The notes under the pieces are model-generated. The model did no database searches, was not told the DNA's origin, and was given only the letters and a program-made list of their open reading frames with translations. Below, in pieces: positions 30,862 through 45,022 of a stretch of DNA of 64,000 bases. Numbering within the stretch: the stretch's first letter is position 1; the number at the start of each line of letters is the position of its first letter. The stretch comes from Siniperca chuatsi (taxonomy: Eukaryota; Chordata; Actinopteri; Centrarchiformes; Sinipercidae). The stretch is from contig NC_058062.1 of NCBI RefSeq assembly GCF_020085105.1, positions 720,001 through 784,000 on the forward strand, written 5' to 3'. A program made the translations under genes and the position numbers.

Positions 30862-33800
30862 ATGGACGTCCCCGGACCGGACAGCGACTGGAGGAGCCCT
30901 CAGTTCCGACAAAAAGTCGTCGCTCAGATGTGAGATATTTACGTTTATGTTGTGCTTTTAGCTAAATCACTGGTTCTGTGTCTGTTGCGTTAGCCTGATG
31001 AGCTAAGCTAACGTTAGCTCGGCAGGAAAGAGCATGACGTCAAACCGGGCTTAAAAAATCGGTAAATTAAGACCAACTTGTAAAAAGGCAAACTTAACAC
31101 GGGTTCATAAATATATCAGAAACCATATTGCAAATGTGTCTGGTCCGCTGTTTAATTCGGTGTACGTAAAATGAATTAAACAATGCTTAATGGAAATTTG
31201 TATCAAATTTCATCATTAGCATTTTTAGCTGCTAACGCTAGCGAGTTAACTACTCGTTTCAGCGCTTACTTGGTTAGCATCACTCGTTACTTCTGTACTG
31301 AGGAGAGATGGACATTTATCATAAACCTTTATTGTAGTTGTGTGTGATTTAATTTCCTTATTCTCAAAATGTCAAACTAACTAACACATCGTATATAAAT
31401 ACATGATATATAAACAAACACATTACGTATTTGACGTCTTAGATGTAACGTAATTAAAAAAAGACAGCTATGTGTAGCATAAATATCACTTTGTATATAA
31501 ATAATAATTATGTAGAGATACTTGTATTTCTAATATACAACATGTTGTGCAATAATATAGGTGTGTAAAACAAGAATGACATTGTAGCGTAATCGTGCTA
31601 CCATGTGATCCGGGCGTTGGCATCCTTCATGCGGTGGAGCCACTGGAGGGGGCCATGGTCATACCCTCGACTGCCCACCGGATGGCCAGGCACTCTTTTT
31701 CGATCGTACTGTACCTGGCCTTCCGCTCTGACAGCTTCCGGCTGATGTATACGACCGGGCGGTCAACACCCTGCACCTGCTGGGACAAAACGGCCCCCAC
31801 TCCCCTGTTCGACGCATCAGTCTGCAGAACAAAAGGGAGAGAAAAGTTAGGTGTGTGGAGGAGAGGCTCCCCACAGAGGGCTTGCTTTACCCTCTCGAAC
31901 GCCAGTTGGCACCGCTCCGTCCACTGGACCGGATCTGGACCTCACCTCTTTTTTTGACTTAGGCTTTGGGCAGGCGGCAATCGCAGCCGTCTTGTCTACC
32001 TGGGGGCGCACCTGCCCTCCGCCCAAGTGGTACCCCAGATACCGTACCTCCCTCCGTCCAACCGCACACTTCTTCGGGTTGGCGGTGAGACCGGCCTGCC
32101 TCAATGACCCAAGCACTGCAGCCACCCGCCGCACATGCTCCGCCCAGCTGTCACTGTGGATGATAACATAATCTAGGTAGGCGGCTGCATATGCAGCGTG
32201 CGGACGCAGTACTCTGTCCATTAGGCGTTGGAAGGTGGCCGGCGCCCCAAACAACCCGAACGGAAGTGTGCCGTCTTTTCCTTAGACTCTGGAGACAAGG
32301 GAATCTGCCAGTAGCCCTTGGTCAAGTCCAGCGTCGTGAAAAAACGAGCGGTGCCCAACCGATCCAGGAGCTCATCGACCCGAGGCATCGGATAGGCATC
32401 AAATCGTGACACTTCATTTACCTTGCGGTAGTCCACACAGAACCGTATGGTCCCATCCTTCTTGCCTACAAGAACGATGGGGCTACACCAGGCACTGTTG
32501 GACTCTTCTATTACCCCCATCTTCAGCATGGCCTTTAATTCTTCCTGCACCATTTTCCGTTTGTGCTCAGGCAACCGGTATGGCTGTGAACGCACCGTCA
32601 CTCCCGGGTGAGTCTCAATGTGATGCTCTATGAAGTTGGTGCGACCAGGAAGGGGGGAGAACACGTCGGCAAAACGCCCTTGCAACTCGGCAACGTCTGT
32701 TCTCTGGGACAGTGTGAGATGGTTGTCAAAAGGGAGCGAGGCGGCACTGGTCGATTTTGAAACCTCAGGCCCGAACTCATCTCTCTCACCCACCGTCGTC
32801 ACCAAAGCAACAGGCTCCGCCTCACTCCATGCTTTTAGGAGGTTGAGGTGATAGATCTGCGTTGCCCCTCCCCTATCCGACCGCACCACCTCATAGTCCA
32901 CGTCGCCCACACGCCATGTGACCACAAAGGGTCCTTGCCACCTGGCGAGTAATTTGGAGCTGGACGAAGGGAGTAATACAAGCACTTTATCTCCCGCCGT
33001 GAATTGTCTTAATCTAGCCCCTCTGTTGTACAGGCGTTGTTGACACTCCTGAGTCTGGAGCAATCGGGATATCGAGTTGCATAGTTCACTAACACTAGCA
33101 CAAAGCGATATCCACGTGCGCTCCAGTAAAATGGCCCAATGAGGTCCATACCTAGGCGTTCAAATGGGACCTCCATCAATGGTAATGGGCGCAAAGGCGC
33201 TCTCGGGATGGCTGGTTGGTTAACCATCTGACATTCGGGACAATACGCACACCAACGGCGAACGTCTCCCCAAATCCCAGGCCAATAGAATCGGGCCATT
33301 ATCCGGTCTAGTGTTTTATTACACCCCATATGCCCGGCCATCGGGTTGTAATGAGCCGCCTGGAAAACTGTTTCCCAACGGCTTTTTGGTACCAACAATT
33401 GCGTTAATTCTTCCCCTGTCTGAGTGTCACGACTCACGCACCACATGACCATCAATTCTTGTCACTTGGTCGAAGGCAAAGCGTAGAGTGTCGTCACGAG
33501 ACTGCTCCAGTGGAAAATCTTCCGTGGAAGGTAACACAGGAGCCTGTGGCGTCTCCTGTGGAGGCGCCGCCGGTTCCTCCTCCCCATCTGCAGCATCAGA
33601 CAACCTCGCGTCACCACTAAGCACAGCACACACATCCCATGTCCCTGACGGTCGTGAACGCACCCCCACACAGTGCCTCACTAGCCTATCAAACCCAAGC
33701 CAATCTGTACCCAAAATCAGGTTGTGCGTCAGGCGGGAACTAACCGCTGCCTTAACACTAAACTTTCTCCCTTGATGTCTAATTTCCTCCGGCACTACAG

Positions 33801-36800
33801 GGTATCTGTGAATATCCCCATGTATACACTTAATATCCACCCAGCAAGCCTCCACCAAAGCCCTGGGTCGAACCAGGTTCTGGTGAATAATGGACTGTGT
33901 ACAGCCCGAATCCACCATTGCCCGGTGTATACCCCCTTGGATTCTTACCGGAACACAGTATGTCGCCCCTGGGCCGGGGGAGGGTGTTGGAGAGCCGGCA
34001 ACCCAAATCACTTGTCCGACCTCCATGAGTGGGCAGTCACGTCGGCAGTGTCCGGGCTGCCCACACCTCCAGCACTCCTGCCCCAGCGTTCGAGGAGCCC
34101 CCTGCAGGTCGTGAGCCGCAACTGTAGCAGCTGGGAAAAAGAGAGAGAAGAGAGAGGGTTAGCGCGTGGCATGGGGCTGGGACGTGCAGGTGGCCCTTGC
34201 AGCGGCCCCATGCCCCTTTTCCGCGGTGCTGGTGTTGGCCCGGCAGCCTCCAGGGGGCAGTCCTGCGATGTCTGGCTTCGGGGGTGTACAGCCAGGTAAT
34301 CCTCTGCCAGTGTGACCGCCGCCGTCAGATCCATGGGGTGGTGGCAATTCACCCACTCGGCCACCCCGGTAGGGAGCCCCTCCGCGAATTGCTCCTTAAT
34401 AATCGCGTCTATCAGCCGCCCCTCCTCCGAGGATTCCCCTGGCTGCAGCCACTTCGTCGCTGCATCTCTCAGTTGCTGTGCGTAGACGAACGGGCGATCC
34501 GCGGGCCCCAGCCTCATGCTCCAGAACCGGCGGCGGTGATCTTCGCTGGAGAATCCCAGCCGATCTAGCACGGCCCTCCTCACGTAAGGGAAGCTCTGCC
34601 GCGCGGCGGCCGGGAGTCCTAGCGCCGCTGTCTGCGCTTCCCCGGAGAGCAGTGGCAGCAGCCGCACAGACCACTCTGTCGCCGGCCATCCGCATGCCAC
34701 TGCCGTCGCCTCGAACATTTCCAGGAATGACTGGGGGTCATCCGCCGCCGACATCTTGTGGAGGGTGATGCCAGAGAGGGCGAGTGGTGGGGATGGCGGT
34801 AGTGCGGCCCCCGGCTGGGACACCAGGCTTGCCAGCAGCTGGGTCTGCTTATCTGCCTGTAACTGCATCCTTTCCAGCTGCTGCCTATTCCCCGCCGCCT
34901 GCTCCTGGTGCATCGCCACGATTTCACCCAGCATCTGGGCCAGCATCGCCACCGGCTGCACTTGCTGCAGATCAGTCATAGTAATCTCAGAGCTAAGTTA
35001 CGTTGGGCGCCAATTGTAGCGTAATCGTGCTACCGTGAGTTCCTCTTGGCCCTGAGACACCACGCTGACACCGGGGATTCAGTGTATGTTCATTTCTTTT
35101 GTTCTTTCTTTCTCTTCTTCCGTCCGCTCTCCAACCGCCTCTCTTCTTCTCCCTTGTCCAGCATGCTGCTGTATTTAAGGAGAGAATAATTAGTTAACCG
35201 GGTTCAGCTGTGCCAATTATCTCTCCTTGATGCTGCTCACCTGAGCAACTCCCTCACCTCTCCCTCTGCAGCTTAAAGCTACCCATACCCACCTCCACAG
35301 ACATCTACTGTGTAGCCCACAGGGATGTGGGCAGTGTCATTGGCAATTTTTAGTTTTAATGCAATGTATAATTGAAAGTGTAGGGTACCTGTTACTATGT
35401 TATGAATTATAAACAATTAAACTACAGAAAAGTGCTACTACATGACATATTTTACATATTACAAGTCCAGAAATATGGGTTTGTTAAAATGATTTGAAGT
35501 TATTAGCGTGTATTGATCATTGCGATTCCTGTCTCCTTCCAGTGAAGAGGCGATGAGGAAGGCTGGAACTGCACACACCAAGTCGAGCAATGACATGGAG
35601 AACCACGTTTATGTCAAAGCCAAATCCAGAGTAAGTACTGGGTCACTGCAGCAAGTTTTCAGACCGCAGCAAGTTTTCAGACCACAGCAAACTTGTTTTT
35701 AGGGAGTGAGTCTTGTTAAAGACTTGTAGTGAAGAATGTAATGTACTACAAAATAACAATCCTTTTCATGATGGTCTTCCTGTGTTGTAATAAATCTTTT
35801 TTTCTCAGGAGGAGTATTTATCTCTGGTGGCGAGGCTGATCATACACTTCAGAGACATCCGTAAGTATTTGACCCGCACGTGTGTTTGAAACGTGGACCG
35901 ATAGCATTAACACGTAACACTCTAAGTCTGGTCTGTAAGATGACTCACAACATGAGATCACGGTTAGTGGGCGGCCCCCGTCCTCGGCCATTCATCAGAC
36001 TGTGCTCCACAGTGATTTTAAAAAGGAATCAGAATGGAGTAGTTACTGATAACTTGTGTCTTATTTACAGACAAGAAGGCACTTGGAGGTCCAGGTAAGT
36101 GGACGTGTTTTGTTTTTTGTCTCTGTTTGGTTCATTTTGGTTTTTCTTTGCTGAGTTCTGTCCTCTGCTGGACCTGTCTGTACCAGACTCATGGTGTTCA
36201 GGACTTCTGCTGTGCATGTTGGAGCTGCGTAATATTGTCTGTTGTCTACCCTTCTGCTAGATCCCATGAATGCCCTGACTAACCTGACAGGGGTTGGAGG
36301 GGGACCGGGCGCCATTGGCATGGGGCCTCGCCCCACCGGTGCTCCAGTGGGTGGCATGGGGGCCATGGGGCCGATGCAGATAGGCCAGCATGCCATGGCA
36401 GGGGTGGCTGGAAACCCACAAGCCAGTGAGTGTTTCCTCCATGTGGTGTGTGTTTGCTGTACATCTTCAGAGCGTTCGATGGATGCTGGCTGCATATTTT
36501 GGCATCAGAGCTGGTCTTACTTTTAGTCTCTGCTTTGGCACGTTGTGTGTATTTGAGACTCCAGAGAGCTCCTCAGACTGGTTCTGAGCTGTAGACCGGG
36601 TCTGTCCTTCATCTTCTTCTCGCTCACTCTGCAGTAGGGGGCCCAGGCCAGATGCCGATGCAGCAGATGGTGCAGGCGCAGCAGCAGCAGCAGTCCATCC
36701 AGTTCCAGCAGTTCCAGCAAGCCCAGCAGCAGCAGCAGAACGCCATGCAGCAGCAGCAGCAGCAGCAGTTCCAGGTGCAGCAGCAGCTGAGGGTCCAGCA

Positions 36801-39800
36801 GCAGCTGCAGCAGCAGCACCACCAGAACCAGCAGCTTCAGCAGCAGCACCAAAACCAGCAGCAGGCCCAGAACCAGCAGCAGCAGAACCAGGTATACAAC
36901 CGTGCTAACACCAAGTTGGATGTAGCATTACACAGTGACCACTGGTGAACATCCTCATCTTAGCTCTGCTAACTAGCTGCTAACAACTTGAACTCCCAGT
37001 TACTCTCATGGCAGCAGACGTTTAGGTTTTTAGTTTCACAGTGACTATCTCTCGGTAACAGCTGGTAACATGGCTGCGGTGTGAGTTGGCTCACTGTAAA
37101 GTCACTAAACCCTGTCCCATGTGTTCTAAAACACTACAGGGATATTGCAGGAATGTTGAAATGGTCCTGAAATGATAAGTAAGTATGTAAACTAGTGCTC
37201 CAGATTTTTTAAATTTTAATTTTAAGTACTTGTTCGTAGCTTTTCCCAGCCGCATACTACTTTCATTTCTCATACAGTCCTGCTGAATAATATGACACAT
37301 CTTGGATTAAATAACCCCTCAGAATCACCACCTTAACGTAGTGAAGAGGTTTGTGTACCCCCAGTTGGGCAGCAGGCAAAGGTGCAGACCTTGGTGTGCT
37401 GATCCCAGGCTGTACAAGTATAAGGCAACAAAATGCAGTTTAGGTCGAACCAGAAGTGCAATAAGCAAATGCAGGATATAAAGTGTGGGCATAAATACAG
37501 GATAGAGCAGTATTATGAAAATATTTTACAAGTGGTGCTGTGGACATTATATACAGATGGCATTACTATAAACTGAAGTATAATGATGGATATGTACAGT
37601 AATGAACTGGACCGGGCAGAACAGCAGTGCAATGAATATAAAGTAGTGCAATTTATGGAAATAGTTACAGTGCAGTAGATGAGTTATTGCAGTGTTCATT
37701 ATGTAGTACTGCAGTGCACATGATGCAGTATATGTATAAATAAATAGTCCGGTAGTGTATGTGGTACATGTAGCAAAAACAATATAGCAGCATTTAAGTT
37801 AAGGTGTATGAGGGACAGTGGAGTCAGTGGGGGGCAGAGTTCAGCAGGAAGACAGCTCTGGGAAAGAAGTTGTTTCTCAGTCTGCTGGTCCTGGTCCGGA
37901 GGCGCCTGAGGAGAAACCAGTCTCTGGGCGGGGGGAGAGGAGTACTTAAGAAAGCTGCGGGCTCGATGCAGACAGTGTTTCCTCTGGATGTCCTCAGTGG
38001 CTGGAAGTGGAGTCCCTGTGATGCGCCGGGCAGGTTTCACCCCCCGCTCCAGAGCCCAGTTCTCTGCAGCAGAGCAGTTCCCATCCAGACTGAGACTCAG
38101 CTGGTCCGGATGCTCTCTACTGTGCAGCGACAGAAGTTCACCAGGACAGCTGAGGACAGTTGGTTCTTCTTCAGTGTCCTCAGGAGGAAGAGGCGCTGGT
38201 GAGCCTTCTTTATCAGGCAGGAGGTGTTGGTGGTCCAGGACAGGTTCTCCGAAATATGGGTCTCCAGGAACTTGAAGCTGGAGACACACTCAGCAGCCAT
38301 CCCGTTGGGGTCATGTGTGCCTTCTCTCTCCTTCCTGAAGTCCACGATGAGCTCCTTTGTCTTGGAGGTGTTAAGGAGCAAGTTATTGTCTGAGCACCAT
38401 GTGGCCAGGTGTGGACCTCCTCCCTGTAGGCCGTCTCATCGTTGTTGCTGATGAGACCAATCACCGTAGTATCGTCTGCAAACTTGATGATGTCGTTAGA
38501 TCCATGCGCAGGCCTGCAGTCGAGTGTGAAGAGGGAGTAGAGGAAGGGGCTCAGCACACAGCCCTGTGGTACGCCAGTGTTGAGTGTGATGGTGGTGGAG
38601 CAGTTGTGGCCTGACCTCACAAGCTGAGGTCTGTTTGTCAGGAACTCCATAATCCAATTGCAAATGGAGGCGTTAATACCCAGGTTTCCAAGTTTGGTGA
38701 TTAACTTGGAAGGGATGGCAGAGGGTGGCAGTTTCCCTGTTGTCTCTCTCGAAGCGAGCATAGAAGTCGTTAAGCTCGTTCAGGAAGGAGACGTCTGTGG
38801 CTGCGGGTGTGGAGGGTCTGGGTTTGTAGTTGCTGATGGCCTGGATGCCCTGACACATGCGTCGAGGGTCGGATTTGGAAAAGTGCTCCTTTAACTTTAG
38901 CTTGTAGCAGTGCTTGGCCCTCAGATTTGCCCTGGAAGTGCTGTAGGCCTGCTCGTCACCTGATCTGAAGTCAGTGTTGCGTGCCTTCAACAGGAGGCAC
39001 ACCTCCTTGTTCATCCGTGGCTTCTGATTTGGGTATGTGGTGATCTGCTTCTGAGTTGTAACACTGTCTATGGTGATGTTGATGTAGTCCAGTACAGAGG
39101 AGGTGTAGCTGTCTCTGTCCGAGCCACTGGTGGCCTGAGAGGCTGTGTGTTGAAACCTGTCCTGGAGTGTGGAGTCGACCCCCGCAGGCCAAACTTTAAT
39201 GGTCCTCACTGATGGCTTCACACGATTGATGAGGTGAATACTTGGGAGTGAGGAACAAAGAAAGGTGATCAGATTGACCCAGGTGGGGGAAGGGGGTCAC
39301 GGCGTAAGCCTCAACCATGTTTGTGTAGACATAGTCCAAAGTTTTGTTTCCTCTGGTGTGACAGGAAACATGAAATTTGAGGAGCACTGCCTTTAAGTTT
39401 GAGTGATTTAAAATCTCCCGCAACAATAAATGCAGACAGTCTGTTGTTTACTGATGGCCGCATAAAGTTCGCTCATAGCAAGCTTGGAATCAGCGTCCGG
39501 AGGAATATAAGCTGCTGTTATAATGGTGGAAGTGAACTCCCGTAGCAGATTAAACGGTCTACATTTAACCACGAGAAACTCTAGGTTAGCTGAGCAGTGT
39601 CTCCTAACAATAACAGAGTTATAGCGTCCGGAGTGTGTAGCGTCCAGTTAGCTCAATAACATTGTCCGGTATGCCGCTGTGTAGCCATGTTTCAGTGAAG
39701 ATCATGACATTGCAGTTCAAAAGTCTTATGCTGTTGATGATGCAGAGTCGAATCTCGTCCATTTTGTTCACCAATGATCGTACATTTGCGAAGAAAATGC

Positions 39801-41457
39801 TGGGTAAAGAGAGCCGGTGTGGTGTTAGCTTTAGCTTAGCCCTCTGCGCTTCCCCCGCCTTTGTTTATGATCTTGACGCCGCCTGCGAGCACTTCTGCCC
39901 GGCTGTGTAGGGTGCGTAGCATCGGGTGTTCTGGCGATCTCAGGGACGAGTCGAAGATTGCAGATAAAACTGCCAGGAGTGCGCAAACCAATATCCAAGA
40001 GCTCATGCCGGGTGTTAAGGCACAGCTGTTTTGCACGAACAGACCCGAGATGAGCAAGAAAAACACTGCATAATTGCAAAAACTGGAGAGATACTGAGCC
40101 TCGCGATGTACACGTGCCGCCATCTTGGTCGAAGAGCAGAGCTGACAACTAATCACTGCTTGGTGAAGTGGAGCAGAAAGAGGGGCGAGGCAGCCGGGTA
40201 GACCTGGTAGACCCAAACGTGTAGTGAGGGTAAAATGGGGGGAAGACTTGTTCATTTCTCTGGCAGAGGTCAGTGGGGTAGTTCCAACAAGGCACTGGGG
40301 TGGATGAGATTCGCCCCGAGATACTGAAGGCTGTGGACATTGTGGGGCGGTCTTGGTTGTCATGGAGGTCAGGGACAATGCCGGTGGACTGGCACACCCG
40401 GGTGGTAGTTCCCATTTTAGAAAAAAAGGTGTGCGACTATTGGGTTATCACACTGCTCAGCCCCCTGGAAAAGCTTACGTCAGGGGGCCGGAAAGGAGGG
40501 GTGATGGGAGTCCGCACATCTAGTCTACATGGGCTTTGTAGACTTGCAGAAGGCTGAAGGGGCCAACGGACTTGGTCTGTTCGAGCATAACCCAACCCTG
40601 ACTGTATCCCCCGGTGTATCTTGTGTGGGGTTCTGCAGGAGTACTGGGGCTGTTACCATGAGCCATTCGGTTCTCGTATAACTAGAGTGAGGCGGTATGA
40701 TGACCTCAGGATTGCTTTTTGTGGATGACGTGGTTCTGCTGACTTCGTCAGTCCGTGACCTCCAGTGCGGTGGGACAGTAAGTATCTAGGTGTCTTATTC
40801 ATCAGTAAAGGTAAGATGGAGCAAATGATGGACAGGCAGGTTACTGCAGTGTCAGCAGTGATGCGGGCTCTCAATTTACGGAGGTCACCTCTGAGATCAC
40901 AGATACAGGCGGCCAGAAATGAGTTTCCTTCGCAGGTTGTCTTTGCTCAGCCTCAGAGACAAGAGTGAGGACTTCTATAAGAACATTGTCACTTTATTTA
41001 GAATAATAAAATAGAAATAAATAAATTATTATTATATGTTGTGGTGGTGATATCAGTGGGTGAAATCAGGTGCGGAACTATAAATCAAAACCTATGCTGT
41101 AGTTATACCACAGCAGGACCGATGTCAACTATAAGCCCAGCTTTACTCTTTTGTTGGTATTCGTTTTCTCTCACTGATGATGAAGAAGTGATATCATCTT
41201 ACACCTTCCCGCACTGTTTGTCCCTGCGTCTGCAGATGCACCAGACGAGGATTCAGCAGCAGCAGATGCTGCAGCTCCAGCAGCAGCATGCTCAGGCCCA
41301 GGCTCAGGCTCAAGCCCAGGCTCAGGCCCAGGCTCAGGCTCAGGCCCAGGCCCAGGCTCAGGCTCAGGCTCAGGCCCAGGCCCAGGCTCAGGCTCAGGCT
41401 CAGGCCCAGGCTCAGGCCCAGGCCCAGGCTCAGGCCCAGACCATGCAGCACATGGTT

Positions 41458-41491
<34 letters not shown>

Positions 41492-44400
41492 TCCAGGCTC
41501 AGCCTCAGCCGGGTCAGATGCCTCCACACTCACAGCAGCAGCAGCAGCAGCAGCCGGGCATGGTGCCTCAGATGGCGTCCGCTCAGCACGTTCCCATGAA
41601 CTCGCTCAGTCAGCAGCAGCAGCAGCAGCAGCAGCACCAGCTCAAGTTGCAGGCCCTACAGGTAAGACTGAGCTGGTCCCTGCAGATGTGTTCAGGGTTT
41701 GGCTCCCTGCATAACTTCAGCCTGTAAAACCTTGCACTTGGATTATTATATGATTGTGGATTATTATATGATTGTGGATTATTATATGATTTATTGTGCA
41801 GCCTTTTTATCCGCTTCTGAAAACCCAAATCTGTTGACTTCAGAGGTAAAAGACGACAGGAGCACACTGATTCATTTACGGCATTTAATGGTGTTTAAAC
41901 ACTGCTGTGTCTTCATCAGTGTTAAAAGCCCATACACTATAATTACAACAGACTCGGTATTTGATGTCTGAAGAGTTGGAACTCTTTTATAAACTGCTGC
42001 AGCACACATGCTGTCTCTATGACCACAGATCTTTATGTTGGACAAACAAAAAGACCTTTAACAGAAAAACATACGTTAAAAATGTCGCCCTCTTTACACT
42101 ATAGGAGAAGCAGTTAGTGAGTTTGTGCTATTAAGGGATGGGTTCACCATTTTTTGTGTCTAAAAACAATAGTCCGTTACCTGAGTTCCTCCTGTTCACA
42201 CTGGCCATTAAAAGAGTCTTAATTTGCTTCCAACGTAAGCGATGGGGGACAAAAACCTCCTTCTGTGTAAAAGTATATTCCAAAGTTTATCTGAAGTTAA
42301 AATGAGGCTTCAGCAGTCTGAGGAAGAGAAATCAAGTGGGTCTTTTTAGTATAAAATTCCCTCTTAAGACAGACTTGAAAGATGGTGAAACCCCCCTTTA
42401 AAGGCTGCAAATCAATCAGTGTGATTCAGTGCGTTGTTCCCTCTGAAGTTTGCTGCCTTTGATCTGAGAAACACCTGATTCACCAAGAACCAAATCACCA
42501 AATCTGTTCGGCCAGCTGAAAAATCCCCACGTAGGGTTCCAGTAGTCGTGCTTACAACCCCTCTGCTTGCATGCTTTGCCTTGTGTGTGTGTGTGTGTGT
42601 GTGTGAAAGCAGGCCCGTGCAGCCTTGCAGCAGCATCAGCAGGCGCAGGCGCATGCGCAGCAAGCCGCAGCGCAGGTCAACGCAGCTGCCGCCGCCGCCG
42701 CCGCCGCCGCAGTACCCGGACAGGTGAGACTGCAGCCACCTGAACCTCAGGTGCTCCACTCTAAATGAAATCACATCACGCTGCAAACAACACCAGTATG
42801 TTCACTGGGACTTTGGGTTTTTTAGTTTCACCTCTTAACATCATCCTGAAAAATATTCATATATATATATTTGAAAGAATACATTACCCTATTTCTAGTA
42901 AATTATTTCTTATTTCATCATTTTAATTAAACCTAATTCTCACAAACCACTTTAATCTGCTCAGAATCAGAAAGACTTTATTGATCCCCGAAGGGAAACT
43001 CTTTGTTACAGCAGCTCGTCTTTACGTCAGAGCACACAGGAGAAAGTACTAGCAAACAATATAATACACTATAAAACAGGTCAGAAAATAAATAAAGTAC
43101 CAAGTGGGTTTACTGGTTGATGGTGAAGTACAGTATTAAATGCAATGTAACTAATTATGTAATAAATAATAGTAATAAGCGGAGCTGCATGTACTGTCGA
43201 GAGTAATTGAGGTATATAGTATCAATAACAATAAATAAGAAAAACTAACAAGGGGAAAACTAATATTGCACGGAGTAGTACACAGAATATTGCACAAATA
43301 TTATTAATTATGGCAGAGATGTTAATGATCAATGTCCAGTTTAGTGCCTTCGGGTCATACAGACTGACACTTAGAGGGAGGAGTTAAAGAGTCTGATGGC
43401 CACAGGCAGGAAGGACTTCCTGTGGCGCTCTGTGGTGCATTGTGGGGGGATGAGTCTTCCGCTGAAGGCGCTCCTTTGTTTGACCAGCACGTCATGGAGC
43501 GGGTGGGAGACGCTGTCCAAGATGGCGTGTAGTTTACCCAGCATCCTCCTCTCTGACACTCACCACACACACACACCTGCTTGCCCCGCCTCTTCCTGTT
43601 TCTCTGTCTCCCTGTCTGTGTTGACTTTCTTCATCAGCAGTATGTTTTTATAAAGTCGCCCAAAAAAACACAACTCACGCACGGGAGGAGTGCAGCGAGG
43701 CGAGACTGTCCACTAGTTAATCGATCGCGGAGGGCGCCGTTAATACACCTGGGCGGCCCGACCAGGTGAAGTCTGTGTGTGGGAAACACCGCTTGATCTT
43801 TTGTAACCAAACCACTTCCACTACTGTGTGGAACCAGCTGCTCCGCCGCGCTGCTTTCGCTTTCAGCCGCGCCTGTTGTTGCTGTGCGTAACGGTACGAC
43901 GTCATTACGTCACCAAGTCGCAGTGTCGCCATTATCACGATGTGTTTTTGAATCATATTATTATCGTGAACCATATGATATGGCACACCCCTACTTGTTA
44001 AGATGCTCTGAGCGTCCTGCAGGTGGGGAGGAGTCGTTCTTTAATCTACGATAACGTCTGACACTGAGTTCAGACAGGAAGTGAAGTCGGTAAATTGGCT
44101 TTTGGGGCGAATAAACAAACGCAAACGTGTGAATGACGTTTTCTGTCTGAACACGCGCGAAGAAGTCGTCTCAGAATTGGTATGTTGTCATAGCAACCAC
44201 CCCCACCCTAACCCCATGAGAGGGAGTGCACGGTTCCCAAGGCGAAACTCCAGCTGTGACTGTCCTCGAGACTGGAGCGGACAACATCTGTATCTCTGCG
44301 TGTGTGTGGGCTTGAATTGCTATCTTTGTGAGGACGAACTTTTTAAACCACCGCAGTGAGGACTTTTCTGCTTTGTGAGGACATTTTGGCCGTAGTGAGG

Positions 44401-44991
44401 ACTTTTCGAAGGTTAAGACGTTGTTTTAAGATTCAGGTTAGATTAAAACAGGGTCCTCACAAGTCAAGAAAGACAAACGCGTGTGTGTGTTGCAGTGTAG
44501 GGCCGGACGACATGACCGAAACTCTAAATCTCGATTAACTGAACGTTTTATTGACGATTAATGAACGAATATTTTGCGTTTGGGTTTTTTTGCCCTCATA
44601 GTTCACTGACGACGACGGACGCTGCGTTTTTTGGCAGCTGCTCCTGTCGCTCAGCTGACTCGCTGTTTGAGTCAGCTGGACGGGGCGGAGTCACGTGACT
44701 ACAGACGCGGTAGTGTGTTTTTAAAGGGGAAGTATTAACGGGATTAAAAAAACAAAATAACCGGCATGGAGGAAATTACGTCGGTTAGAGGTTCTGAGTT
44801 TCGGCTTCGATGACGTTTCGATTAATCGTCCCGCCCTGCTGCAGTGTACGTCTGCCTCCTCTCTGCTCACCTGTTGTCTCTGTTGTGTGTCCTCTGAAGT
44901 TGGCCCGTCCTGGGATATCGATTCAAGCCCGGTTGCCTCGAGTCAACCCGAACCCCTCCATCCCTTCTCCAAACGCTGCTGCCGCTGCCGC

Positions 44992-45022
<31 letters not shown>

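Larger units (their letters stand above)
31583..35299 (-). mobile_element. Gmr1-like Ty3 LTR retrotransposon, defective, in med15 intron 1
   Basis: Flanked by the 5-bp target duplication GACAT (31578-31582 and 35300-35304). Minus-strand order: LTR (35299-35015), primer-binding site (35012-35001), gag, zinc knuckle, protease, integrase zinc-binding part and remnants, reverse transcriptase, RNase H remnant. Integrase upstream of reverse transcriptase is the Ty1/copia-like order known for the Gmr1 group of Ty3 elements first described in Atlantic cod. The distal LTR survives only as its last ~23 bp (31583-31605). The integrase core is deleted and several frameshifts are present, so it cannot move on its own. 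Confidence 0.9.
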
